8,023 nucleotides of DNA from Anaerolineaceae bacterium (GTDB taxonomy: Bacteria; Chloroflexota; Anaerolineae; Anaerolineales; Anaerolineaceae). The stretch lies in contig JAIOTF010000333.1 in assembly GCA_021107195.1 (NCBI GenBank), positions 1 to 8,023 on the forward strand. Direction: 5' to 3'. Position 1 is the stretch's first letter; each line of letters starts with the position of its first letter. Below are positions 1 to 5,866 of the stretch, piece by piece. The notes under the pieces are model-generated. The model saw only the letters and a list, made by a program, of their open reading frames with translations, had not been told where the DNA came from and did no database searches. Position numbers and translations under genes: made by a program.

Positions 1-1
1 A

Positions 2-307
2 CGTGCCCTGGGCGTGCCGGACGTGATCGTGGACAAGGCTCCATCGGCTGATCTGTGGGCCGGGCAGACGGATGAAGCCGAACTGGGCTATACCTATGAT
101 CAGGCCGACCGCTTGCTGTACCTCCTGGTCGATGAACGTTACACCCCCCAGGAGTGCATCGAGGCGGGTTTTACGCCGGACTTTGGGCATAGTGTTGTCG
201 AACGTGTGCGCCGCAATCATTTCAAGCGCATTCTTCCGCCCATTGCCAAGCTCAGCAACCGCACCATTGGATATGACTATCTCTATCTGCGCGATTGGGG
301 AACGTAG
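2..307 (+). CDS. nadE: NH3-dependent NAD+ synthetase, C-terminal part (gene cut by window edge)
   Basis: This is the last 101 codons of an NAD+ synthetase, the enzyme that amidates nicotinic acid adenine dinucleotide (NaAD) to NAD+ using ATP in the cytoplasm, the last step of NAD synthesis. The reading frame is open from base 2, so the start lies outside the window. What identifies it is the conserved stretch PSADLWAGQTDEAELG close to the visible N-terminus. This is the family block in which a loop rich in Asp and Glu follows 'ADLW' and helps bind the deamido-NAD substrate. The Tyr/Asp-rich helix after it and the 'HFKRILPPIAKLS' tail also fit NadE C-termini. Whether the missing N-terminus carries a glutaminase domain cannot be seen. 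The gene converges on the minus-strand sugar operon and probably shares the hairpin at 332-368 as its terminator. The family call is firm. Confidence 0.9.
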   Translation, partial: RALGVPDVIVDKAPSADLWAGQTDEAELGYTYDQADRLLYLLVDERYTPQECIEAGFTPDFGHSVVERVRRNHFKRILPPIAKLSNRTIGYDYLYLRDWGT

Positions 308-331
308 GATTTTCACATTGATATACACAAA

Positions 332-368
332 AGAACCTCCCGCGAGTTGTTGTTCCGCGGGAGGTTCT
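332..368. terminator. Bidirectional intrinsic terminator between convergent genes
   Basis: A perfect 13-bp stem (332-344 with 356-368) closes an 11-nt loop. It lies between the nadE stop at 307 and the aminotransferase stop at 387. On the minus strand the stem is followed by CTTTTGTG, a reasonable U-tract, so it suits the minus operon best. The plus side has only GCATTTAAG. The core arms AACCTCCCGCG / CGCGGGAGGTT occur again at 7748-7780. Confidence 0.85.
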
Positions 369-386
369 GCATTTAAGCGATTACTC

Positions 387-1478
387 TTAAAACGCCTGGA
401 TGGCTTCCACCACCTGCCGGATGTCTGCGTTACTTAGCTCGGCATACATCGGCAGGGAGAGGATTTCGTCTGCTACCTGCTCGGTCAGCGGAAAGTCCCC
501 CCGTTTATAACCCAGGTCAGCGTGCGCCTTTTGCAGGTGCACCGGGATTGGATAGTGGATCCCGTTCTGAATGTCTTTGGACTGCAATGCTTTTTGCAGC
601 GCATCCCGCTGCGGAGTGCGGATCACGTACAGGTGATACACATGGTGGGCATAGTCCATTTCCTGCGGCGGTGCCACTGAAGACCCTTTCAGGAGGCTGG
701 TGTAGAGTGCAGCGTGTGCCCGGCGGGCTTCTATCCATTTTTCAAGATGGCGCAGTTTAACCCGCAGGATTGCGCCCTGCATGCCTTCCATGCGGTAGTT
801 ATAGCCTTTTAAGTCATGATAATACTTGGTCTCGGCGCCCCAGTCGCGCAGCATACGCATTGTTTTGACGTACTCTGGGTTGTTGGTTGTGACCAGCCCG
901 CCTTCACCGTATGCCCCCAGGTTCTTGCCGGGGTAAAAGCTGAAACAGCCCAGATCACCGATGCTGCCCGCCCGGCGGCCTTTGTACTCGGCACCGTGGG
1001 CCTGGGCTGCGTCTTCGATCACCAGCAGGTTGTGCTTGCGGGCGATGGTCATGATGGGGTCCATGTCTGCCATTTGCCCAAACAGATGCACGGGAACGAT
1101 GGCCTTGGTGCGGTTGGTGATGGCGGCCTCGATCTTTTGTGGGTCCATGGTGAAGGATTTCTCGTCCATTTCCACAAATACCGGTGTGGCACCCGTGTAG
1201 CAAATGGCCGCCACAGTAGCGATGAAGGTGTTCGGCACGGTAATCACCTCGTCGCCCGGGCCGATACCCGCCGCCAGAAAAGCCAGGTGCAGGGCACTTG
1301 TGCCCGAATTGACTGCCACGCCGTGTTTGACCTGGCAGTAGTCGGCAAATTCTTCCTCAAATGAGGCTACTTCTTTGCCCAGCACGAATTGAGTGCTTTC
1401 CAGCACGCTCATCACTGCGCTGTCAATTTCTTCCTTGATACCGTGATATTGGGCTTTTAGATCAACAAAACGGATCAT
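387..1478 (-). CDS. DegT/DnrJ/EryC1 PLP-dependent nucleotide-sugar aminotransferase (WbpE/FdtB-like)
   Basis: A 363-residue fold-type I aminotransferase of the DegT/DnrJ/EryC1 family, full length for the family. These enzymes move an amino group from glutamate to a keto-sugar nucleotide. Visible landmarks are the phosphate-binding NSGTSALHLA (57-66), the PLP-ring Asp156 in IEDAAQAHGA, and the Schiff-base Lys185 in SFYPGKNLGAYGEGG. A typical 'YNYRMEGMQGA' substrate-binding block is at 226-236. A GGAGG ribosome site sits about 9 nt before the ATG and supports this start. It is the last gene of the operon, 23 nt after the dehydrogenase, and ends at the hairpin 332-368. Together with the dehydrogenase and acyltransferase it fits the transamination step that makes a 3-amino-3-deoxy sugar, as in the WbpE/WlbC route. 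FdtB/QdtB-like 3-aminotransferases are close relatives, so the exact sugar is not settled by sequence alone. Confidence 0.9.
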   Translation of the reverse strand: MIRFVDLKAQYHGIKEEIDSAVMSVLESTQFVLGKEVASFEEEFADYCQVKHGVAVNSGTSALHLAFLAAGIGPGDEVITVPNTFIATVAAICYTGATPVFVEMDEKSFTMDPQKIEAAITNRTKAIVPVHLFGQMADMDPIMTIARKHNLLVIEDAAQAHGAEYKGRRAGSIGDLGCFSFYPGKNLGAYGEGGLVTTNNPEYVKTMRMLRDWGAETKYYHDLKGYNYRMEGMQGAILRVKLRHLEKWIEARRAHAALYTSLLKGSSVAPPQEMDYAHHVYHLYVIRTPQRDALQKALQSKDIQNGIHYPIPVHLQKAHADLGYKRGDFPLTEQVADEILSLPMYAELSNADIRQVVEAIQAF

Positions 1479-1501
1479 CTACTTCTGCCTCCGGAGTTGG
1501 A

Positions 1502-2518
1502 TTAGAGTTTGACTGGTTGGCCCTGATTCTTCATTGATTCAGAAGCCGCTTCCAGAATGCGCACCACGCGCAGGCCGGATTCGCCGCTGGCGATGGGCTG
1601 CGTGCCATTCTCGATGCAGTCGATGAAGTGGTGAGCTTCCACGCGCAGGGCTTCGCTGTGTGCGATGCGCGGCGCCCACATATCGCCCGAGCGGTAAGCG
1701 ATCAGCATCTTGTATACCTGGTCGATGCTTTCCGGTGAACGGCTCAGAGAGATGCCCTTGTCATAGATCTTGATCTTTTCGCTGGGGTTAAGGTCATCAA
1801 AAACGACCATCTTGTGGCTGCCGCCGACCAGCGTGCGCCGCACTTTGACCGGGGAGAGCCAGTTGACATGGATATGCGAGATCATTTGATTGTCATAGAA
1901 CAGGGTCAGGTAAGCTACGTCCTCCGGGCTGCCGGGCACATGGGCTGTGCCGGTTGCCGAAACAGCCACAGGTTTTCCGGGATAGATGTATTCGAGGATC
2001 GAGAGGTCATGCACGGCCAGGTCCCACACCACGTTTACATCATGTTGGAACAGGCCCAGATTGACCCGCACCGAGTCATAGTAATAGATGTCGCCCAGTT
2101 CGCCGCTTTCCACCAGTTCTTTGATCTTACGCACCGCGCCAGTGTAGACAAAGGTGTGGTCGACCATGATCACCAGACCGCGTTTTTCAGCTTCGTTGAG
2201 CAGTTCCTGGCCCTGTGCTGAGGTCTCGGTGAAGGGTTTTTCCAGCAGAACATGTTTGTCTGCCTGCAAGGCGCGCTTTGCCAGCTCGTAATGTGTGGAA
2301 ACCGGTGTCACCACCGCTACAGCATCAATTTCCGGGTCGGCAAAGAGGGCATCCGGTTCGGTCATGGTTTCGATGGCCGGGTAGCGGGATTGGAGTAACT
2401 TCAAGCGCTCCGGGCGCGTATCGCTGACTGCCTTGACTGTGGCTCCTTCTGCTTCCATAAAATTGCGGACTATGTTGGGTCCCCAGTAACCATACCCGAT
2501 GATACCTAACTTGATCAT
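1502..2518 (-). CDS. Gfo/Idh/MocA-family NAD-dependent sugar dehydrogenase (WbpB/WlbA-like)
   Basis: A 338-residue oxidoreductase with an N-terminal Rossmann domain (GIIGYGYWG at 5-13, pattern GxxGxGxxG), the family signature EKP at 93-95, and a C-terminal substrate domain. WDLAVHDLS (165-173) carries the Asp166/His170 pair typical of the active site. In sugar-nucleotide pathways such enzymes oxidise C3 of UDP-GlcNAcA to the 3-keto form, which the aminotransferase then uses. That reaction is inferred here from the neighbours. The start is well supported: the SD GAGGAAA overlaps the stop codon of the upstream membrane-protein gene, and only 10 nt separate the two genes. It lies between the small EamA-type gene and the aminotransferase. 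An inositol- or other polyol-type dehydrogenase is less likely because of the operon partners. Confidence 0.88.
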   Translation of the reverse strand: MIKLGIIGYGYWGPNIVRNFMEAEGATVKAVSDTRPERLKLLQSRYPAIETMTEPDALFADPEIDAVAVVTPVSTHYELAKRALQADKHVLLEKPFTETSAQGQELLNEAEKRGLVIMVDHTFVYTGAVRKIKELVESGELGDIYYYDSVRVNLGLFQHDVNVVWDLAVHDLSILEYIYPGKPVAVSATGTAHVPGSPEDVAYLTLFYDNQMISHIHVNWLSPVKVRRTLVGGSHKMVVFDDLNPSEKIKIYDKGISLSRSPESIDQVYKMLIAYRSGDMWAPRIAHSEALRVEAHHFIDCIENGTQPIASGESGLRVVRILEAASESMKNQGQPVKL

Positions 2519-2528
2519 ATTATTTTCC

Positions 2529-2924
2529 TCATTCCTTTCCCATCAAAAAGATGCCTGACACAATGATCAGCGCCCCCAACGCTTTGCGCCAGGTGAACGG
2601 TTCCTGAAACATAAAGATTGCTCCGATCGAAACGATGATAAAAGACATTGCCACCAGCATTGGGTATGCCGTGCTGAGTTGCAATGTTGCAATTGCCCGA
2701 AACCAGACCAGCGCCGAAAGGCCATACAGGATGAACCCGATATCAAACAACGGCTGTGATGCCAGGCGCAGCAACCCTGCCCACAGGCCAGACAGCCGGT
2801 CGGGAAATCCCCCGGCCAGCAAGATGCCTTTGCGCAGCAGCAGGTTGGCTGCCGATTGCAGGGCTGCCGCCAGCAGGATGATCCCATAACCCTGGGATAA
2901 TATCCACCAGCCTTGTGCGCTCAT
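2529..2924 (-). CDS. Small four-helix EamA/DMT-superfamily membrane protein
   Basis: A 131-residue, strongly hydrophobic protein with four predicted membrane helices at about 12-30, 59-76, 86-106 and 114-128. The C-terminal half (TAYPMLVAMSF, a Glu at 108 in FQEP, then GALIIVSGIFLM) has the pattern of the drug/metabolite transporter superfamily in its half-size EamA/SMR/ArnE-F form. Such proteins work as dimers, either as exporters or, for ArnE/ArnF, as putative flippases of an undecaprenyl-linked aminosugar. The start ATG overlaps the acyltransferase stop as ATGA and has no clear SD, so translation is probably coupled. The stop overlaps the SD of the next gene. Being locked inside a nucleotide-sugar operon suggests transport of a lipid-linked or free sugar product. 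That role is inference; a generic small-molecule exporter cannot be excluded. Confidence 0.8.
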   Translation of the reverse strand: MSAQGWWILSQGYGIILLAAALQSAANLLLRKGILLAGGFPDRLSGLWAGLLRLASQPLFDIGFILYGLSALVWFRAIATLQLSTAYPMLVAMSFIIVSIGAIFMFQEPFTWRKALGALIIVSGIFLMGKE

Positions 2925-3412
2925 GTGCTGGCTTTGCCGTGCTGGCGCACGTCACCGATCACGCGTGCCGGCACCCCGGCCGCGATGGCATAATCCGGCA
3001 CATTGTGTGTTACCACCGCACCCGCACCCACCAGAGCGCTCTCACCGATGGTCACGCCGGCGATGATGGTGGCATTGGTGCCGATGGAAGCCCGTTTTTT
3101 GACCCGGGTTTCGATCATGCTCCAGTCAGCCTTGGCTTGCAGGCTGCCGTCGGGGTTAGTCGAGCGGGGGTAGATGTCGTTGGTGAACATGACCCCATGA
3201 CCGATGAAGACTTCATCTTCAATGGTAACGCCTTCGCAGATGAAAGAATGCGAGGAGACCTTGCATTGCGCCCCAATCACTGCGCCTTTCTGAATTTCAA
3301 CAAACGTGCCGATTTTGCTTCCCGCGCCAATCGTGCAGCCATACAGGTTGACCAGATCGGAATGAAAAATGCGCACGCCTTCAGCGAGCACTACGTTTTT
3401 AGAAACGGGCAT
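2921..3412 (-). CDS. Left-handed beta-helix (hexapeptide repeat) sugar N-acyltransferase, WbpD/WlbB-like
   Basis: A 163-residue acyltransferase built of [LIV]-G-x4 hexapeptide repeats (for example GCTIGAGSKIGTFVEIQKGA from 25, and RASIGTNATIIAGVTIGESA from 107). The repeats are interrupted by the loop GHGVMFTNDIYPRSTN (71-86), which is characteristic of WbpD/WlbB and FdtC/QdtC-type sugar acetyltransferases. It ends in the usual GVPARVIG cap (146-153). The family transfers acetyl from acetyl-CoA to an amino group on a UDP- or dTDP-sugar. His72 and Asn78 in the loop are candidate active-site residues. It is the first gene of the operon. A GAGG ribosome site about 7 nt before the ATG supports the start, and the stop overlaps the next gene by 4 nt. 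It would complete a 3-acetamido sugar after the dehydrogenase and aminotransferase. The nucleotide carrier is unknown. Confidence 0.88.
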   Translation of the reverse strand: MPVSKNVVLAEGVRIFHSDLVNLYGCTIGAGSKIGTFVEIQKGAVIGAQCKVSSHSFICEGVTIEDEVFIGHGVMFTNDIYPRSTNPDGSLQAKADWSMIETRVKKRASIGTNATIIAGVTIGESALVGAGAVVTHNVPDYAIAAGVPARVIGDVRQHGKAST

Positions 3413-3502
3413 AGTTACACCTCTCCCCTCGAGTTATTCAGTTGTAAGTTTATCAGGGATATCGACATGGGCAAGAAATTTTCCGCCATATGAGATAAAA
3501 AT

Positions 3503-3531
3503 ATTATACCAATGAAATGTCGTATTGTTAT
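3503..3531 (-). promoter_or_regulatory. Probable promoter of the aminosugar operon (extended -10)
   Basis: Read on the minus strand, TGGTATAAT gives a perfect -10 box (3508-3503) with an extended TGn element. A 17-nt spacer separates it from a weak -35, ATAACA (3531-3526, 4 of 6). Transcription would start near 3496, leaving a leader of about 85 nt before the acyltransferase. The surrounding DNA is clearly AT-rich. A small inverted repeat, CTGAC-TGT-GTCAG (3563-3575), sits upstream and could be a binding site. Confidence 0.5.
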
Positions 3532-3610
3532 TGTGATATTTTTTACAAATAAAACCAGTCGCCTGACTGTGTCAGTTTACAGGGTTCAATATTAACTCAA
3601 TCCTGTCGTC

Positions 3611-3626
3611 GCGAGGCATGCCTCGC
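3611..3626. repeat. 16-bp perfect palindrome GCGAGGCATGCCTCGC
   Basis: A self-complementary 16-mer sits 18 nt beyond the nanE stop codon. It is enclosed in a second pair of short arms, TCCTG (3601-3605) and CAGGA (3634-3638). No U-tract follows on either strand, so it is a poor intrinsic terminator. Its compact form and intergenic place suggest an interspersed repeat unit or a protein-binding site. Confidence 0.45.
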
Positions 3627-3644
3627 CCCTACGCAGGAAATCAC

Positions 3645-4328
3645 CTACCCTTTCATCCCCCGCGGCGTGGCGGCCAGGAATTTTTTTGTCAGGAATTGCG
3701 GTTCGGTGATCGCGGCCCCGATGCTGACCATGAAGGCCCCCCGTTCAAAGGCGGCCGCCACATCCTGCGGCGTGTGGTAGCGTCCCTCGGCATTCACCGG
3801 TTTGCCGGTCTCCTTGACCAGAAAGGCCACCAGGTCCAGGTCCGGCCCAAGTAGTTTGGGACTTTGCGGGGTGAAACCAGACAGGGTCGAGGCGATGATA
3901 TCGGCTCCCTGCCCGGCGGCAAACAGCCCTTCCTCGCCGGTGGAGATATCGGCCATCACCAGAGAGCCGCGTGCATGCACCGCATCCACCAATTCCTTGA
4001 AGCTGCTCCCATCAGGACGTGGCCGCGGGCTGCCGTCCAGGGCCACGATCTCGGCTCCGGCATCCACTACGGCCAGCGCTGACTCGAGTGTGGGGGTGAT
4101 GTAGATATCGAATCCGGGGTGCTCCTGTTTGAAGATGCCCACAATGGGCACATCCACCAATGCGCGCACGGCGCGGATGTTCTCCGGACGGCATGCGCGG
4201 ATGCCATTGGCTCCGGCTTGCACTGCTGCCTGGGCGATGGGCCCGGTGAACTGCGGCCCGACCAGCGGCGGCAGCGATTGGCAGGAAACCACCAGCCCCC
4301 CCTGTAATTTTTCTAATACAGCTTGCAT
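3645..4328 (-). CDS. nanE: N-acetylmannosamine-6-phosphate 2-epimerase (NanE)
   Basis: A 227-residue TIM-barrel epimerase that interconverts ManNAc-6-phosphate and GlcNAc-6-phosphate in the cytoplasm, a step of sialic acid and ManNAc catabolism. Family blocks are present in order: GGLVVSCQSLP (10-20), GIRA (42-45), GIFKQEHPG (64-72), ALDGSPRPRP (96-105), MADISTGEEG (125-134), NAEGRYHTP (179-187) and GAAITEP (204-210). By alignment from memory with characterised NanE proteins, Lys67 and Glu181 are the catalytic pair, and Arg44 and Asp127 hold the phosphosugar. An in-frame ATG seven codons upstream exists. This start is preferred because a strong SD, GGGAGG, ends about 6 nt before it and would lie inside the longer version. 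No nanA, nanK or sugar transporter gene is next to it. Upstream lies a terminated lipoprotein gene and downstream the amino-sugar operon. Family call firm; physiological link to its neighbours uncertain. Confidence 0.9.
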   Translation of the reverse strand: MQAVLEKLQGGLVVSCQSLPPLVGPQFTGPIAQAAVQAGANGIRACRPENIRAVRALVDVPIVGIFKQEHPGFDIYITPTLESALAVVDAGAEIVALDGSPRPRPDGSSFKELVDAVHARGSLVMADISTGEEGLFAAGQGADIIASTLSGFTPQSPKLLGPDLDLVAFLVKETGKPVNAEGRYHTPQDVAAAFERGAFMVSIGAAITEPQFLTKKFLAATPRGMKG

Positions 4329-4389
4329 GTTTTCCTCCCGATCACGCATATTGCATGAATGCTTTTTCTTATTGTAATCCCATAAAGAA

Positions 4390-4414
4390 ACCGCAGGGCC
4401 AACGGCCCTGCGGT
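4390..4414 (-). terminator. Intrinsic terminator of the lipoprotein gene
   Basis: A perfect 11-bp GC-rich stem (ACCGCAGGGCC at 4390-4400 with 4404-4414) closes a 3-nt loop. On the minus strand it is followed by TTCTTTATG. It lies 27 nt past the lipoprotein stop and 61 nt before the nanE start, so nanE probably needs its own promoter. A TACAAT -10-like box is present on the minus strand at 4376-4371, without a good -35. Confidence 0.85.
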
Positions 4415-4441
4415 GAAAGAAATAAGGTTTACAAATTGATG

Positions 4442-5509
4442 TTAGTTCCGTCCAGGCAGGCTGAGGTTCAGGCCGGGGTTGGGGATTTCAGGAACAGCGG
4501 GCATCTGGAAGCCGTCCAGTCCGGGCAGGGACGGGAGTTGACCTTCAAACTCCATCAGACCGCTGCGCACCTGCGGCCATTGCCCACCGGCTAACTGTTG
4601 GGTGAGGGTGTCGACTTGTCCTGCCAGTCCTTGCAGGGCAGGCAGGCCGCTGTTGTTCAGGCTGGCTTTCAGGTCGGCGCTGAACTGGGCGATCTGATCC
4701 AATTCGGCCAGCGATATCTTGCCGTCTTCAAACCCCTGGCGGATGCCGCCGGTAAAGGCTTCCAACTGTGACAGCATATCCGGCAGTTCGCTGGCGATGT
4801 TCTGCGGGGGTGTGGCCAGGGCGTTATTGATCCTGGTCTGGATATCCGCCTGCGCCTGGGCTTGCCATTGCGGAAGGGCTTCCTGCACAGTGCCGGCGTG
4901 CTGCTCGACGGTTGCCATGGTCTGGTTGAGCTGCTCGATCGACTGCGAAGCGTACTCTGCTCCTTGTTCAAGGATGGCCAGCATTTCATCGGTGTATTCT
5001 GCCATGTTCGAGAGGTCTTCCTCGATGGCAATCAGCAGTTCGATCGTTTCATAAGCCAGTTCACCATACAGGGCATAGTAAGCGCCCATCAGTTCTTCTG
5101 TATAATAAATGGCTTGCTCAATCTCACCGTAATACATCATCATATAGGCCAGTTCTTCATCCGAGATGGTACCGTCGGCGGTGGCCTCGGTGGTTGTGGT
5201 GTAGGACTGTTCAGACGCCGTCACTGCCTCGGCGACAGCTTCGTCGAGCATTTCAGCAAGCTCCTCTTCTGTGATCGTCATTGCATCCATGTCCGGGGGC
5301 GGGGTTGGCGTCGGCAGGGCTGTCACAGTGGCCTGCACTGCGCCCTCGATGGTGGCCTGCATGGCGGCTTCGGCCTGGCCGGTTGCCAGTACGGCGGCAT
5401 CCACGGTTGCCTGCACGTCTACTTCATCGTTCCCGGGCAGCATCGAACAGCCGGTCATGGCTGGTATTGTCAGGGATAGCAATAAGATAAAACAAATCCA
5501 TTTCTTCAT
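4442..5509 (-). CDS. Secreted lipoprotein of unknown function with QAT repeats and a coiled-coil-like body
   Basis: A 355-residue protein with a lipoprotein signal peptide: MKK, a hydrophobic core, and a lipobox MTGC with Cys21 as the lipidation site. An Ala/Gln/Thr-rich segment follows (31-64, imperfect QATV-x3-AV units), then a TPTPPP linker (67-72). The rest is acidic, Gln/Glu/Ala-rich and mostly helical, with probable coiled coil at about 150-230. The tail is Pro/Gly/Leu-rich (325-355). Two stretches, ADGTISDEEL (111-120) and EDGKISLAEL (261-270), look like the second half of EF-hand loops. The start is chosen at the ATG after AAGGAGC; a version 19 codons longer would bury that SD and the signal peptide. 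It has its own terminator. A poor TACAAT box at 5550-5545 is the only visible promoter hint. No enzymatic motif is recognised; it is probably a cell-surface structural or binding protein. Confidence 0.8.
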   Translation of the reverse strand: MKKWICFILLLSLTIPAMTGCSMLPGNDEVDVQATVDAAVLATGQAEAAMQATIEGAVQATVTALPTPTPPPDMDAMTITEEELAEMLDEAVAEAVTASEQSYTTTTEATADGTISDEELAYMMMYYGEIEQAIYYTEELMGAYYALYGELAYETIELLIAIEEDLSNMAEYTDEMLAILEQGAEYASQSIEQLNQTMATVEQHAGTVQEALPQWQAQAQADIQTRINNALATPPQNIASELPDMLSQLEAFTGGIRQGFEDGKISLAELDQIAQFSADLKASLNNSGLPALQGLAGQVDTLTQQLAGGQWPQVRSGLMEFEGQLPSLPGLDGFQMPAVPEIPNPGLNLSLPGRN

Positions 5510-5616
5510 TTTTTGCTCCTTGTGCGTTGTTTGCAGTTTTCTTAATTGTATTGAATGATTCGTCATCCGGGCATAAAAATTTACTTAAAGATATGATGAG
5601 AACCTTTCTAATATTG

Positions 5617-5645
5617 TTGACAAACCAATTTTGCCGCAGTATATT
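5617..5645 (+). promoter_or_regulatory. Strong sigma-70-type promoter upstream of the leader/ncRNA
   Basis: A perfect -35 TTGACA (5617-5622), an exact 17-nt spacer and a -10 TATATT (5640-5645, 5 of 6) predict a transcript starting near 5652. No coding region begins until the response regulator at 5867, about 215 nt downstream, and an intrinsic terminator lies in between. It is divergent from the lipoprotein gene. Confidence 0.75.
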
Positions 5646-5655
5646 ACTAATATAC
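5639..5655. promoter_or_regulatory. 17-bp inverted repeat overlapping -10 and transcription start (operator candidate)
   Basis: GTATATTA-C-TAATATAC is a perfect 8-bp inverted repeat around a single C. It covers the whole -10 box and the predicted start point. A dimeric regulator bound here would block RNA polymerase. This is inferred from position and symmetry only; AT-rich promoters can form such symmetry by chance. Confidence 0.45.
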
Positions 5656-5823
5656 AACTGTGGATGTACCATTTCTGTCAACATTACAACCCACATTGCT
5701 TTCATAAAAATCGAATCATCCGGGGATGCGTTGATCCGAGCACCTTATTTGGTCGCTTGCCTGATGGGCAGGGTGTTCGGGGAGCAAGTAGCGAAACCGG
5801 CCGGTGTGGGCCGGTTGTTTTTG
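5652..5823 (+). ncRNA. Putative structured small RNA or attenuation leader of the response regulator gene
   Basis: About 170 nt between a strong promoter and an intrinsic terminator show no convincing coding sequence but clear pairing potential. A first imperfect hairpin spans 5712-5733, with CATC/GATG around a CGGG loop. A second pairs CCGAGCACC (5736-5744) with GGTGTTCGG (5772-5780), nine pairs with one G-U. A third possible helix pairs GGTCGCTTGC (5751-5760), which lies inside the loop of the second hairpin, with 5784-5798 across two small bulges. This would form a pseudoknot and would take up part of the terminator's left arm. No known riboswitch or sRNA family was recognised by eye. It could be a free-standing sRNA, or a leader where terminator readthrough controls the response regulator. 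The upstream half is AT-rich and less structured. Confidence 0.5.
5795..5821 (+). terminator. Intrinsic terminator between leader RNA and response regulator
   Basis: AACCGGCC (5795-5802) pairs perfectly with GGCCGGTT (5809-5816) around a 6-nt loop and is followed by GTTTTTG. It lies on the plus strand only 45 nt before the response regulator ATG. It therefore either ends an independent small RNA or acts as an attenuator. Confidence 0.8.
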
Positions 5824-5866
5824 TTCACTGCATGAGTGGAAAGCATAGAAAAGCTGGAGCGGTCAT

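Noticed and set aside
816..1364. 182-codon open frame on the plus strand
   Set aside because: It is antisense to the well-supported aminotransferase gene and has no family similarity.
4329..4349. Upstream ATG giving NanE seven more residues
   Set aside because: The strong GGGAGG site lies inside this extension and is ideally spaced for the downstream ATG.
5510..5566. Longer lipoprotein start, 19 codons upstream
   Set aside because: It would bury the AAGGAG ribosome site and put a polar stretch before the signal peptide.
5712..5823. Known riboswitch classes (ZTP, fluoride, c-di-GMP, preQ1, THF) or the SRP RNA motif for the leader RNA
   Set aside because: The conserved core sequences of these classes, as I remember them, are not present.
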